From Rariglobus hedericola (GTDB taxonomy: Bacteria; Verrucomicrobiota; Verrucomicrobiia; Opitutales; Opitutaceae), in contig NZ_VMBG01000003.1 of NCBI RefSeq assembly GCF_007559335.1, forward strand, positions 146,124-210,123: 64,000 nucleotides of DNA, read 5' to 3'. Under the pieces are notes generated by a model. That model did no database searches. It was not told where the DNA came from and saw only the letters and a list, made by a program, of their open reading frames with translations. Both the position numbers and the translations under genes were made by a program. Positions 25,193-34,810 of this stretch are shown here, one piece after another (positions within the stretch are counted from its first letter, which is position 1; each line of letters starts with the position of its first letter).

Positions 25193-27532
25193 CTACGCGA
25201 CGAAGTCGAACTTCACCTCGCCGCCGATGACTTTGAGTTTGGCGTCGAAGGGCTTGCCGGCCTTTGACGTGAAGCCGGTGAGCGTGTCGGTGACTTGCGC
25301 GGTGAGGAGTTTTTGCACGATGTCGGGCGTGATCTCTTTTTGCGCGATGACTTTCCACACGACGAAGCGGCAGCCGCCGCGCCAGTTGGAACAGCCGTAG
25401 GCTTTTTTGCCGACGACTACGTCGCCCGCGCAGACCGGACACGCGCCGAGCGACTCGTCGCCCGAGGAGGCTTTTTGCGCGGCGTCGGCGATGTCGTAGG
25501 CGGGGTTTCCTTTTTTATCGAAACGCAGGTGCGCGAAGTGCCGCGTGCCGTCCACCTCGATGGGGTGCGGCGTGAGACTGCGTTTGTGGATGAGGATTTC
25601 GCGCGCGAGCACGGACGGAATTGTCAGGCCCCAGAGCACACCGGGGAGGACGAATTTGCAGCCGTCCTTCCACTTGGTGCAGCCGTAGCCGGTGCGTCCG
25701 CGCATGACGGGCGCATAACACGACGGACACGGGCCGAGGTTGGTGAGATCGATGGTGGCCTCGGCGTTGCCTTGCAGGATTTCGCGCGTGTAGGCCTCGA
25801 CCTCTTTCATGAAGACACCGGCTTCGTAGTCGCCGCGTTCGATGCGTTTGAGGCGGTGTTCCCAGTCGCCAGTGAGTTCGGGAGATTTGAGACGCTCATC
25901 CTTGACGAGCGAGATGAGTGCGCGGCCGGAGTCGGTGCTGACGAGGTTCTTTTTGCGGCGCTCGACGTAGGTGCGCGCGATCAGGACTTCGATGATCGAG
26001 GCGCGGGTGGCGGGCGTGCCGACGCCTTTTTCCTTGAGGGCTTCCTTGAGGGTTTCGTCGGTCACGATCTTGCCGGCGGTTTCCATCAGCTGGAGGAGAC
26101 TTGCTTCGTTGAAACGCTTGGGCGCGGAGGTTTTTAGCTGCGCGAGTTTAGGCTCGTGCGGGTTGCGTTCGCCTTCCTGGAAGTCGGGGAGCTTTTGCGC
26201 GGCTTCGGCATCCTTTCCGTCCTTTTCATCGTCGGACGCGTCGCCGCCGTAGAGCGCTTCCCAGCCGGCATCGATGAGGACAACGCCGCGGGCGCGGAAC
26301 GGTTCTTCGGCGGCGGCCGCATCGACTGTCGTGATCGCGCGGATACACGGCGGATAAAACACGGCGATGAGGCGCGTCACGACGGCGTCGTAGAGCTTGG
26401 CTTCGTCACCGTCGAGTTCGCCTCCGAGAACGTGCGTGGGGATGATGGCGTGGTGATCGGAGACTTTTTTGTCGTCGATGATGCGCTTGGAGAACGGGAG
26501 CGCGGCAAGGTCGAGCTTGGCGATCTCGGCGGGTTTAACGGCGCGGAGTTTTTCGAGGAGCGGGGCGATGGTCGGCTGGAGATCGGTGCTCAGGTAGGAG
26601 CTGTCGGTGCGCGGATACGTGAGATGCTTTTTTTCGTAGAGACTTTGCGCGAGCTTGAGCGTCTGGTCGGCGGTGAAGCCGTGGCGCTTGTTCATGTCGC
26701 GCTGGAGCGTGGTGAGATCGTAGAGCGACGGCGGGTGCGCGAGGGCGTTTTTCTTGGCGACGCCGGTGATGACGAGATCCTGGCCGGTGATCTTCGCGAC
26801 GACGGCCTGCGCGTCGGGCTGCGCTGTGAATTTGCCGATCGTATGTTTAAAGACGGCGCCGCGGCACTTGGTGTGGACCTCCCAAAACTCCTCGGCGACG
26901 AAGCGCTCCACCTCGAGGTCGCGTCCGACGATCATCGCGAGGATGGGCGTCTGCACGCGGCCGAGACTGAGGAGCAGGTTGCGCCGGCCGTATTCGACGG
27001 TGAAGAAACGCGTGGCGTTGAGTCCCACGATCCAGTCGGCCTCGCTGCGGCAACGGGCGGCGGCGTAGAGTTTGTCGAAGTCGGCGCCGGGTTGGAGTTT
27101 CGCGAAACCTTTTTCGATGGCCTCGTTGGTGAGCGAACTGATCCAGAGGCGGCGGACGGTTTTCTGCAGGCAGCCGGACCATTCAAGGATGTAGCGGAAG
27201 ATGAGCTCGCCCTCGCGACCGGCGTCCGTCGCGCAGATGATTTCCTCGGCGTCGGTGAAGAGCTTTTTAACGGTGTCGAGTTGTTGAACGGCACCGGCAT
27301 CACCGCGCGGACGGAGGCGGAATTTTTCGGGGATGATGGGCAGGTTGGAAACGCGCCACGGCTTCCAGTCCGGCGTGTAGTCCTCAGGCTCCTGCAACTC
27401 GACCAAGTGGCCGAATGCCCAAGTGACGGCGTAGCCGTTGCCCTCAAGCCAGCCATTTGCACGCGTGGACGCGCCCAAGTGTTTGGCGATGTCGCGGGCG
27501 ACGGAGGGTTTTTCAGCAAGGACGACCTTCAA
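25193..27532 (-). CDS. topB: DNA topoisomerase III (type IA)
   Basis: About 779 residues. The toprim domain starts with VVLAEKPSVARDIAKHL (metal-binding Glu7) and includes ATDAGREGELIFRY. The catalytic Tyr306 is in HLTYPRTDSSYL. The C-terminal part carries two C4 zinc-ribbon-like modules (CPSCYAPV...GCTKW.DGCKF and CPVCAGDV...GCSNW.GGCRF), then a short tail domain. It relaxes and decatenates DNA by single-strand passage. The start taken is TTG, because type IA sequences normally begin one residue before KVVLAEKPS; an AGGG lies 6 nt upstream. An alternative TTG 19 codons earlier is less likely. A piece of its 3' end is duplicated at 23305-23379. Confidence 0.92.
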   Translation of the reverse strand: MKVVLAEKPSVARDIAKHLGASTRANGWLEGNGYAVTWAFGHLVELQEPEDYTPDWKPWRVSNLPIIPEKFRLRPRGDAGAVQQLDTVKKLFTDAEEIICATDAGREGELIFRYILEWSGCLQKTVRRLWISSLTNEAIEKGFAKLQPGADFDKLYAAARCRSEADWIVGLNATRFFTVEYGRRNLLLSLGRVQTPILAMIVGRDLEVERFVAEEFWEVHTKCRGAVFKHTIGKFTAQPDAQAVVAKITGQDLVITGVAKKNALAHPPSLYDLTTLQRDMNKRHGFTADQTLKLAQSLYEKKHLTYPRTDSSYLSTDLQPTIAPLLEKLRAVKPAEIAKLDLAALPFSKRIIDDKKVSDHHAIIPTHVLGGELDGDEAKLYDAVVTRLIAVFYPPCIRAITTVDAAAAEEPFRARGVVLIDAGWEALYGGDASDDEKDGKDAEAAQKLPDFQEGERNPHEPKLAQLKTSAPKRFNEASLLQLMETAGKIVTDETLKEALKEKGVGTPATRASIIEVLIARTYVERRKKNLVSTDSGRALISLVKDERLKSPELTGDWEHRLKRIERGDYEAGVFMKEVEAYTREILQGNAEATIDLTNLGPCPSCYAPVMRGRTGYGCTKWKDGCKFVLPGVLWGLTIPSVLAREILIHKRSLTPHPIEVDGTRHFAHLRFDKKGNPAYDIADAAQKASSGDESLGACPVCAGDVVVGKKAYGCSNWRGGCRFVVWKVIAQKEITPDIVQKLLTAQVTDTLTGFTSKAGKPFDAKLKVIGGEVKFDFVA

Positions 27533-27837
27533 GATGCGCCCTAGCAAGGATTCCGGCGTTCGCAGGTCGATAGGAATCGTTTGCAGCAATTAACGACTTC
27601 GTCGCGACGGCGAAGGACACACGTCGCAGCAAGCAGTTGTGCAAAGAACCGCGAACGGACGCGGCCGGACGGCCAGCGCGAAGCAAAAACGACGGTGGTC
27701 CGGAGCCCAGCTGGAATGAAATTTGCAGATGGTATCCAAATACCAAACACCCTCCGTCCGCTTGCTTTCGCCAAAAACTCGTTATCCCCGGCAGGTTTTC
27801 CGGAAGTCCGCCTGAACTTTTCCCGCGCACTCCGCTT
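27533..27837. other. Divergent intergenic region without recognised features
   Basis: About 300 bases between the starts of topoisomerase III (minus) and the large histidine kinase (plus). It must contain both promoters. I could not assign a convincing promoter, repeat or hairpin. Confidence 0.5.
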
Positions 27838-30800
27838 ATGCCTGTTTTCCCGGTTTCCGAACGCCGCTCCACGCACGTCTTCACGTGCAGTCTGCTGCTG
27901 CGCAGGATTTGTCTGATTTTGATCATCGCCTTCGGTGCTGCCGCGGCACCGGCCGCGCCGGATGAACCGGTGACCTTGTGGCTCAAGTGGCGGCATCAGT
28001 TTCAATTTGCCGGCTATTACGCGGCGCAGGCCAAAGGATATTACGCAGATGAAGGCATCTACGTGCGCATCGAGCCGGGCCGGCCCGGGATGACATCGGC
28101 GGATGCGGTGCTGCACGGCGTCGCGCAATTTGGCGTGAACGATTCCGACGTCGTGCTCGCGCGTCTTCAAGGCAAGCCGTTCGTGGTGTGCGCGGCGATT
28201 TTCCAACACTCGCCGCTGGTGATTCTCAGCCGGCGTGATCGCAACATCCGCACGCCGGCGGATCTGGCGGGCGGGCAGCTCATGATGTCGGATCGGCAAA
28301 GCTCGGCGCAATTATGGGCGATGTTTATGCGCGAAGGAATCTCGACGGAGAAGCTGCGCGTGGTGCCGCATACCTGGCGGCTGGAAGACTTGATCGAAGG
28401 CCGCGTCGATGCCGTGTCGGCTTACGCCACGGTCGAACCACCCAAGATGCGTGCGCTGGGGATCGAACCGGCAATATTGCGCGCGATTGACTACGGCGTG
28501 GATTTTTACGGCGACCTGCTTTTCACGAGCGAACGCGAAGTCCGCGAACACCCGGAGCGCACGCGGGCTTTCATTCAAGCCAGCTTGAAGGGTTGGGATT
28601 ACGCGATGCGCCATCCCGAGGAAATCGCCGACTACATCCTCGCGCTCGATGACGTGAAAGCCCGCGGCATCACGCGTGAAAACCTCCTCGCGGAAGCCTC
28701 CGCCATGAAGCCGTTCATCCTGCCCGACGTCGTGGAGATCGGCCACATGAACCCCGGCCGTTTCCGGCAAATCGCCCAGACGTTTTTTGATCTCAAGATG
28801 GCTCCGGCCGGCGCTTCTCTGGATGGGTTTATTTATACCCCGCCGGCTCCCGGCGGGACGCTCACCCGAACCCTGCTTTTCAAAATCAGCGCGACGGTGG
28901 CGTTCGGCGTTTTGGTCGTGCTGTTGTGGAACCTGCAGATCCGCCGCCGCGTCAACCGGCGCACACTTGACCTAAAAAAAGAGGTGCTCCTGCGCGCGCA
29001 GGTTGAAACCGAACTGCGCGCCAGCGAAGAACGCTTCCGATTGATGTTCGCCGGTGCGGCCACGGGCATCGCGGTGACCACGCCCGACGGACGGTTCACC
29101 CAGGCTAACCCATCGTATCTGACTTCGATCGGTTACACGGAAGCCGAGCTGCAAAAGCTCAACCTCGTCTCGCTGCTCCATCCGGACGACCAGGCGGATT
29201 ACCGCAAACTGATCGAGAATCTGCTCGCCGGTGACCGCGATCATTTCGTGAGCGAAGCACGGTGCATGAAAAAGGACGGCCGCTTCGCCTGGAAACGCGC
29301 GGGCATTTCCCTCGTGCGCACCAAAGACGGCCAGCCCGCCAGCATCATCGTGGTCGCCGAGGACATCACCGCGCGTCGCGAAGCCGAGGAGTCCGCCAGC
29401 GCCAGCGCGGAATTACTGCGCATGGCGGGCGGCATCGGCGGCATGGGCGCGTGGTCGATCGCATTCCCCGGCTCACGCATCACATGGAGCGACGAAGTCT
29501 ATCGCATCCACGAAGTGAATACCACCTATCGTCCCAGCTGGGAAAAATCCCTGGCCTTTTTCACCCCCGATTCCCGGCGGTTGCTCGCCGCGGCCATCGA
29601 TGCGGGCGAGCCCTACGACTTCGAGCTCGAACTGATCACCGCCAAGGGCAACCGCCGCTGGGTGCGCACCACGAGCAACACCGAGCGCGAGGAGGGCGTG
29701 CTCAAGCGCATCTACGGCATTTTCCAGGACATCACCGATCGCAAACTGGCCCGCGAAAAACTCGCCGCGTCCGAAGCCCAATACCGCCTGCTCTTCACGC
29801 ATAATCCGCTGCCGATGTGGGTCTGCGAAGCGGAGACGCTGCGCTTCCTCGCGGTCAACACCGCGGCCTGCGAGCACTACGGTTACACCGATGCAGAGTT
29901 CGTCAGCATGACAATCACCGATCTGCGCGTGCCCGGCGCGGCGGCCAACACCGAGCGTCACCGCAAGAAAAACGGCAGCCTCATCGATATCGAAATGAGC
30001 TCCGACAAAATCGTGTTCGATGGGCGCAACGCCTTTCTCACGATGGCTCACGACGTGACCGAGCTGGCCCGCGTCAATCGTGCCCAGCGCATGTTAAGCG
30101 CGTGCAACGAAGCCCTCATCCGCACCGAGGCGGAGAACGACCTGCTCAACGACATCTGCCGCATCGCGGTGGAGATCGGCGGTTATCGCATGGCGTGGGT
30201 CGGCTTCGCGATGCAGGACGCCGGCAAGACCGTCCGCCCGGTCGCGCACGCGGGCGCAGAACACGGCTACCTCGCCGAGATCGAACCGAGCTGGGATGAA
30301 AACGTGCCCACCGGACGCGGTCCGGCCGGACGCACCATTCGTAGCGGACAAGCCGTCTTCTGCGACGACATCGACAAGGACGGCAGCTTCGGTTTGTCGC
30401 GCAGCCTGGCGCGCAAGCACGGCTCGCGCAGCGTCATCTGCCTGCCCTTGCGAGACGAGACCCGCACGCGCGGTCTGCTCAGCCTGCACTCCTCAGATAT
30501 TCTCGTGGTCGGCACGGATGAGATCACCCTTCTGCAACAACTCGCGGACGATCTCGCCTTCGGTCTCAACATCATCCGCGCCCGCGTCGAACGCCGGAAA
30601 ACCCAGGAGGCCGTTTTCATGATGGCCCGCAGCGTTTCGGCCGCGATCGGCGGCGCCTTCTTCGATCAACTCACCGAGAGCATGGTCGCCGCCCTCGGCG
30701 CGGATGTGGGCGTCGTTGCGATGATCGATCCCGCCAATCCCGCCCTCGCCCGCACGTTGTCGGTCATCGTTGACGGTCACCGGCGCAAAAACTTCGCTTA

Positions 30801-32583
30801 CCCGCTGTCGGGCGCTCCTTGCGAGCTAACCGTCACGGGCCAATCTTGCGTCGTCGAACGGGACGCACAGCAGCGTTTCCCGGCGAGCCGCCTCATGGCC
30901 GACCTCCGTGCGCAGGCTTATGTCGGACACCCGTTGATCACCGCGGCGGGTGAACCCGTGGGCGTGATGGCCGTGTTGTTTCACCGTCCGCTCGAGCAGA
31001 CCGATTTCATTGCCTCCACGCTGCAGATTTTCGCGACCCGCGCCTCCTCGGAGCTTGAGCGCCAGCAGGTCGACTCGCGCTTGCGCGAACAGGCCGCGCT
31101 GCTGGACAAAGCTCAGGACGCGATCCTCGTGCGCGACCTCGATCACCACATCACGTTTTGGAACAAGAGCGCCGAACGGCTCTATGGCTGGACGGCGGAA
31201 GAGGCCATCGACCGCTCTATCGCCGAACTGCTTTACGAAGACCCCACGGCATTTCTGGAGGCCACGCAGCACGTCATAACCAAGGGCGAATGGGTCGGCG
31301 AGCTCCAGCAGATCAACAAGCAGCGCCTGCGCCTCAACGTCGAATGCCGGTGGACACTCGTCCGCGACGACTCAGGCACGCCCAGCGCCATCCTCGCGAT
31401 CAACACCGACATCACCGAGAAAAAGAAACTCGAGCACCAGTTCCTCCGCGCGCAACGCATGGAAAGCATCGGGACCCTCGCCGGCGGCATCGCGCATGAC
31501 CTCAACAACGTGCTCGCGCCAGTGATCATGGCGATCGACCTGCTCAAATTAAACGAACGCGACGCGCTCAAGCTTTCGCTCCTGAAAACCGTCGAGACCA
31601 GCGCCCGCCGCGGCGCCGACATGGTGGGCCAGGTGCTCTCCTTCGCCCGCGGCATGGAAGGGCGCCGCGTGGATGTTCAACTGAAACACGTCATCCACGA
31701 CATCGAGAAAATTTCCCAGGATACGTTTCCCAAAAACATCCAGATCAGCGCGACGGTCGATTCCGCCCTTTGGCCGCTCATGGGTGACCCGACGCAACTC
31801 CACCAGGTGCTCCTCAATCTCTGTGTCAACGCGCGCGACGCCATGCCCGACGGCGGCCGGCTCACGATCCTGGCGGAGAACATCCACCTCGATGCGCATT
31901 ATGCCGCCATGAACATCGAGGCCAAGGCCGGGCCGCACGTCGCCATCGAAGTCGAGGATACCGGCACCGGTATTCCGCAGGACATCATCGACAAGATTTT
32001 CGATCCGTTTTTCACCACGAAGGAAGTCGGCAAAGGCACCGGACTCGGGCTCTCGACCTCGATCGCGATCATCAAGGGCCACGAAGGCTTCATTCGCGTT
32101 TACAGCGAACCGGGCAAAGGCACGCGCTTCCGCGTTTATATTCCCGCGAAGCCCTCGGCCGACAGCCCAGCCCTCACCGCCGAAGCCAACGACCTGCCGC
32201 GCGGCCACGGTGAACTGGTGCTCGTCGTGGACGACGAAGCGTCGATCCGTGACATCACGCAGCAGACTCTGGAGACCTTCGGCTATCGTGTCATTTCGGC
32301 GGCCGACGGAGCCGAGGCCGTCGCGCTTTATTCCGTGCAACGCGAACGCATCGCGGTCGTGCTCACTGATATGATGATGCCGGTGATGGACGGCGCGGCG
32401 ACGATCCAGGCGCTCACCCGGATCAATCCCCACATCCACATCATCGCGGCGAGCGGCATCACCGCCAACGGCGACGTGGCCAAGGCCGCCGGCTCCGGAG
32501 TGCGGCACTTCCTGCCCAAACCCTACACGGCCGGCACGCTGCTGAAGGTGCTGCGACAGGTGTTGCAGGATGCCCCGCTCTAA
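27838..32583 (+). CDS. NMT1/THI5-PAS-GAF hybrid sensor histidine kinase
   Basis: A very large kinase of 1,581 residues. Order: signal or anchor (about 15-40); NMT1/THI5-like substrate-binding domain (about 45-330, with WLKWRHQFQFAGYYAAQAKG and DLAGGQLMM); transmembrane helix (about 345-365); PAS (390-515, 520-636 and 643-740); two GAF domains (about 745-915 and 928-1071); a fourth PAS (about 1081-1195); HisKA with His1220 in GGIAHDLNN; HATPase with DTGTGIPQDI and GKGTGLGLST; and a receiver with phosphoacceptor Asp1511 in LTDMMMP. The binding domain probably senses a pyrimidine- or sulfonate-like ligand in the periplasm; the ligand is unknown. The ATG start gives the leader. A single-domain response regulator lies just downstream, convergent. 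Confidence 0.9.
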   Translation: MPVFPVSERRSTHVFTCSLLLRRICLILIIAFGAAAAPAAPDEPVTLWLKWRHQFQFAGYYAAQAKGYYADEGIYVRIEPGRPGMTSADAVLHGVAQFGVNDSDVVLARLQGKPFVVCAAIFQHSPLVILSRRDRNIRTPADLAGGQLMMSDRQSSAQLWAMFMREGISTEKLRVVPHTWRLEDLIEGRVDAVSAYATVEPPKMRALGIEPAILRAIDYGVDFYGDLLFTSEREVREHPERTRAFIQASLKGWDYAMRHPEEIADYILALDDVKARGITRENLLAEASAMKPFILPDVVEIGHMNPGRFRQIAQTFFDLKMAPAGASLDGFIYTPPAPGGTLTRTLLFKISATVAFGVLVVLLWNLQIRRRVNRRTLDLKKEVLLRAQVETELRASEERFRLMFAGAATGIAVTTPDGRFTQANPSYLTSIGYTEAELQKLNLVSLLHPDDQADYRKLIENLLAGDRDHFVSEARCMKKDGRFAWKRAGISLVRTKDGQPASIIVVAEDITARREAEESASASAELLRMAGGIGGMGAWSIAFPGSRITWSDEVYRIHEVNTTYRPSWEKSLAFFTPDSRRLLAAAIDAGEPYDFELELITAKGNRRWVRTTSNTEREEGVLKRIYGIFQDITDRKLAREKLAASEAQYRLLFTHNPLPMWVCEAETLRFLAVNTAACEHYGYTDAEFVSMTITDLRVPGAAANTERHRKKNGSLIDIEMSSDKIVFDGRNAFLTMAHDVTELARVNRAQRMLSACNEALIRTEAENDLLNDICRIAVEIGGYRMAWVGFAMQDAGKTVRPVAHAGAEHGYLAEIEPSWDENVPTGRGPAGRTIRSGQAVFCDDIDKDGSFGLSRSLARKHGSRSVICLPLRDETRTRGLLSLHSSDILVVGTDEITLLQQLADDLAFGLNIIRARVERRKTQEAVFMMARSVSAAIGGAFFDQLTESMVAALGADVGVVAMIDPANPALARTLSVIVDGHRRKNFAYPLSGAPCELTVTGQSCVVERDAQQRFPASRLMADLRAQAYVGHPLITAAGEPVGVMAVLFHRPLEQTDFIASTLQIFATRASSELERQQVDSRLREQAALLDKAQDAILVRDLDHHITFWNKSAERLYGWTAEEAIDRSIAELLYEDPTAFLEATQHVITKGEWVGELQQINKQRLRLNVECRWTLVRDDSGTPSAILAINTDITEKKKLEHQFLRAQRMESIGTLAGGIAHDLNNVLAPVIMAIDLLKLNERDALKLSLLKTVETSARRGADMVGQVLSFARGMEGRRVDVQLKHVIHDIEKISQDTFPKNIQISATVDSALWPLMGDPTQLHQVLLNLCVNARDAMPDGGRLTILAENIHLDAHYAAMNIEAKAGPHVAIEVEDTGTGIPQDIIDKIFDPFFTTKEVGKGTGLGLSTSIAIIKGHEGFIRVYSEPGKGTRFRVYIPAKPSADSPALTAEANDLPRGHGELVLVVDDEASIRDITQQTLETFGYRVISAADGAEAVALYSVQRERIAVVLTDMMMPVMDGAATIQALTRINPHIHIIAASGITANGDVAKAAGSGVRHFLPKPYTAGTLLKVLRQVLQDAPL

Positions 32584-32598
32584 CCCCGCTGCGCAGCG

Positions 32599-32991
32599 TT
32601 ACGACGAAGCGGGAGGCGCGCCCGGAGACGCGAGGACTATGTTGATCGCCTGGCTCAACTGTTGCTCGTTGAACGGCTTCCTCAGCGTGTAATCCGCGCC
32701 GAGCTTGCCGGCCATTTCGAGATGATCTCGCGCATCCATCCGGCCGCCGCCGGACATCGCGATGATCTTAAGATGCGGCTGAAGTTTTTTTAACTCCATG
32801 ATCGTCTCGATGCCTTCCTTGCGGGGCATGATGATATCCGTGATGACCAGGTCGAACGACTCGACGGCCACTGCCGCGAGCGCCTTAAAACCATTGACCG
32901 CGGTCACGACGGTGTGACCTGCATTTTCCAATAATTCCTGCTGAACCGCCAGCAGCTCGACATGATCGTCAACGAGGAGAATATGGCTCAT
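32599..32991 (-). CDS. Single-domain response regulator (receiver only)
   Basis: 130 residues, nearly all receiver: acidic pair Asp8-Asp9 in ILLVDDH, phosphoacceptor Asp52 in LVITDIIMP, the Ser switch in IIAMSGGG and Lys in LRKPF. There is no output domain, so it would act by protein contact or as a phosphate relay. The ATG is chosen because the receiver begins there; the 40 upstream codons are Cys-rich and unlike the family. It converges on the large hybrid kinase (15 nt apart), which is its most likely partner, though other kinases in the window are possible. Confidence 0.9.
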   Translation of the reverse strand: MSHILLVDDHVELLAVQQELLENAGHTVVTAVNGFKALAAVAVESFDLVITDIIMPRKEGIETIMELKKLQPHLKIIAMSGGGRMDARDHLEMAGKLGADYTLRKPFNEQQLSQAINIVLASPGAPPASS

Positions 32992-33168
32992 GGCGATAGG
33001 TTCGTTCGGATTGCCATTCATGCAGGCGCAGCGATGAGCGACTGGCAATGTCGATTCCTCAGGCGGGCGCGTTTGGCCGCAGCGAAAGCAGTTTTCGCCG
33101 TTTATTAGCAACCGGTATCCGGTGGCTGTTTACTCTGGCCGGACGCAACGCGACACGTGGTGTTTCCA

Positions 33169-33197
33169 CAAAAAAGGCGGCCCCCAAAGGAGCCGCC
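33169..33197 (-). terminator. Rho-independent terminator after the GH88-type gene
   Basis: On the minus strand a 9-bp GC-rich stem (GGCGGCTCC/GGGGCCGCC, one G-T pair) with a 4-nt loop is followed by seven Ts. It lies about 35 nt past the stop of the glucuronyl hydrolase gene. Confidence 0.8.
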
Positions 33198-33230
33198 GTG
33201 AGTGAGCCGTCGCGTGAAAATCCAGACGGA

Positions 33231-34643
33231 TCAGAAGAACGTGAGGTAATCGCCTTCGCCCATGCGCTTGATGAGGAGCGCGAGTTCCATCGCGTGGTAA
33301 TCACCCCACATGGACGACTCGCCGCAAGGAACCTTCTGGCCCTTCGGGATGTGGTCCCAACCGTTCGGACGGTGATAAACGCTGTGAAGAATGAGGCCTT
33401 GGTGTTTTGGATCGGCGGACAGGTAAGTGTCGGAGAACAGCGAACTGGCGACGGTGAGGCCGGCCTGCGTGTAGTGTTTGCCAGCGGCCTTTTCGCCCTT
33501 GGCGGAAAGCCAGCTACCGAGACGCAGGAAACCTTGCGCGGCGATGGCGGCGGCGGAGCTGTCCACCGGCTCGAAGGCGTTGAACGGATCGGCGTTCTTT
33601 TTCGAAACATCACCGAGTGCGGCCCAGTTGAGCGCGGCGCTGTCCCAATACGGAATGCCATCCTTCGCGGAGTAGCCGTCGATGTAGTAGTCGCTCGTCG
33701 CCATGGCGGTTTCGAGGAAGAGGCTGGTGACCGCGCGGCGTCCGCCGACGGCATCGAGCTCGGCACCTTTGACCGTGTCGAGGAACTCAAGCTGCTCGGC
33801 AAAACCGGCGATGATCCAGGCGGCACCGCGCGTCCACGTGGTGAACGGCGAGTAACCTTGTTGCGAGGACGGGCAGCGGAACTGGCCGTCGTTGCGGTTG
33901 AAGACCGACTCGTGCGCAACGCGTCCGCGCACATCGTAGCTGTCGCGACCTTCGCCGAAGAACACGTTGTAGCGCGCGGTGGTCGCAGCGTGCTCGATGG
34001 CGCGGTGGAGGAGGTTGATGGACTTGTCGCCCTCGCCCATCAGCGAGTGGCCGAGCTGGTGCGCGACGACCAGTGAACGCATCGAGCGGATCGTGTCGGC
34101 GAAAAGCGACTGCGGACCATTGAAGGAGTAAACGTAGCCTGAAGGTTTCACGCCGGGCATGCCTTTGACGGGCGACCACGGGGTGACGTTGTTGGTCGTC
34201 GCGTGACGGGCGGCCTGCACGGCGCCGGAGACCTTGAGCGCGAGCTCGGTGAAGTTGAGCTCGTCCTGGTTGAAGGGGATTTTGCCCTCGAACATAAGGC
34301 GGCGGAGATTGCCGTAGGTGGAGACGTTGTTGAAGCCGTGATCATGCACGCCGGTGTGCGAGACGTGCGAAGCCATGAGCTGCACGGTCTTCTCGCGCCC
34401 GAGCTTCAGGAAACGTTCGTCGCCGGTCGCGTCGTATTGGAGGAACGCCATGCCGAACTGGAAGCCCTGCGTCCACTCGGTCCAGCCGCGCGAGGTGTAT
34501 TTGCCCTTCACGGTGAAGACGGGCGTGCCCTTGGACGGATCCCAGGACTTGTTGATCGAATCGATCTTCTGACCGGCGAGTTCGAATACGCGGTCAACTT
34601 TCTTCTGGAGCTTGGCGGGGGTCAGCGTGGCGTCGATTTTCAT
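33231..34643 (-). CDS. Unsaturated glucuronyl hydrolase-like glycosidase (GH88/GH105 type)
   Basis: 470 residues with an (alpha/alpha)-barrel pattern. The two aspartates expected in the GH88 hydration mechanism are visible: Asp101 in TGVHDHGFNN and Asp183 in SLFADTIRSMRSL. Other family pieces are TTWTRGAAWIIAGFAEQLEF and ESSMWGDYHAMELALLI near the end. Enzymes of this group remove unsaturated uronic acid from oligosaccharides made by polysaccharide lyases. No signal peptide is seen from the chosen ATG, so it is probably cytoplasmic. The upstream part of the open frame is not family-like. It is monocistronic and followed by a strong terminator. It may serve uronic-acid-containing glycans, but no lyase is in the window. 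Confidence 0.82.
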   Translation of the reverse strand: MKIDATLTPAKLQKKVDRVFELAGQKIDSINKSWDPSKGTPVFTVKGKYTSRGWTEWTQGFQFGMAFLQYDATGDERFLKLGREKTVQLMASHVSHTGVHDHGFNNVSTYGNLRRLMFEGKIPFNQDELNFTELALKVSGAVQAARHATTNNVTPWSPVKGMPGVKPSGYVYSFNGPQSLFADTIRSMRSLVVAHQLGHSLMGEGDKSINLLHRAIEHAATTARYNVFFGEGRDSYDVRGRVAHESVFNRNDGQFRCPSSQQGYSPFTTWTRGAAWIIAGFAEQLEFLDTVKGAELDAVGGRRAVTSLFLETAMATSDYYIDGYSAKDGIPYWDSAALNWAALGDVSKKNADPFNAFEPVDSSAAAIAAQGFLRLGSWLSAKGEKAAGKHYTQAGLTVASSLFSDTYLSADPKHQGLILHSVYHRPNGWDHIPKGQKVPCGESSMWGDYHAMELALLIKRMGEGDYLTFF

Positions 34644-34768
34644 GGTAAATGGAAGCGTAAAGGGTGGGTTGCGCGTTTTTGGGAAACAAGGGCCAACTGC
34701 CAGCACAAAGCCGTCATCCAAGCACAAAGCCGATTCAGTCATCCGCAACCTTTTTGCCGCCCCGCCGC

Positions 34769-34799
34769 TTGCGCACGAAAGCAAAGCGTCCAGTATATA
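34769..34799 (+). promoter_or_regulatory. Possible promoter of the PAS histidine kinase gene
   Basis: TTGCGC and TATATA are separated by 19 nt, which is longer than ideal. The -10-like element ends 11 nt before the GTG start, so the mRNA would be nearly leaderless. Weak evidence. Confidence 0.3.
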
Positions 34800-34810
34800 A
34801 AAAAAATCGC

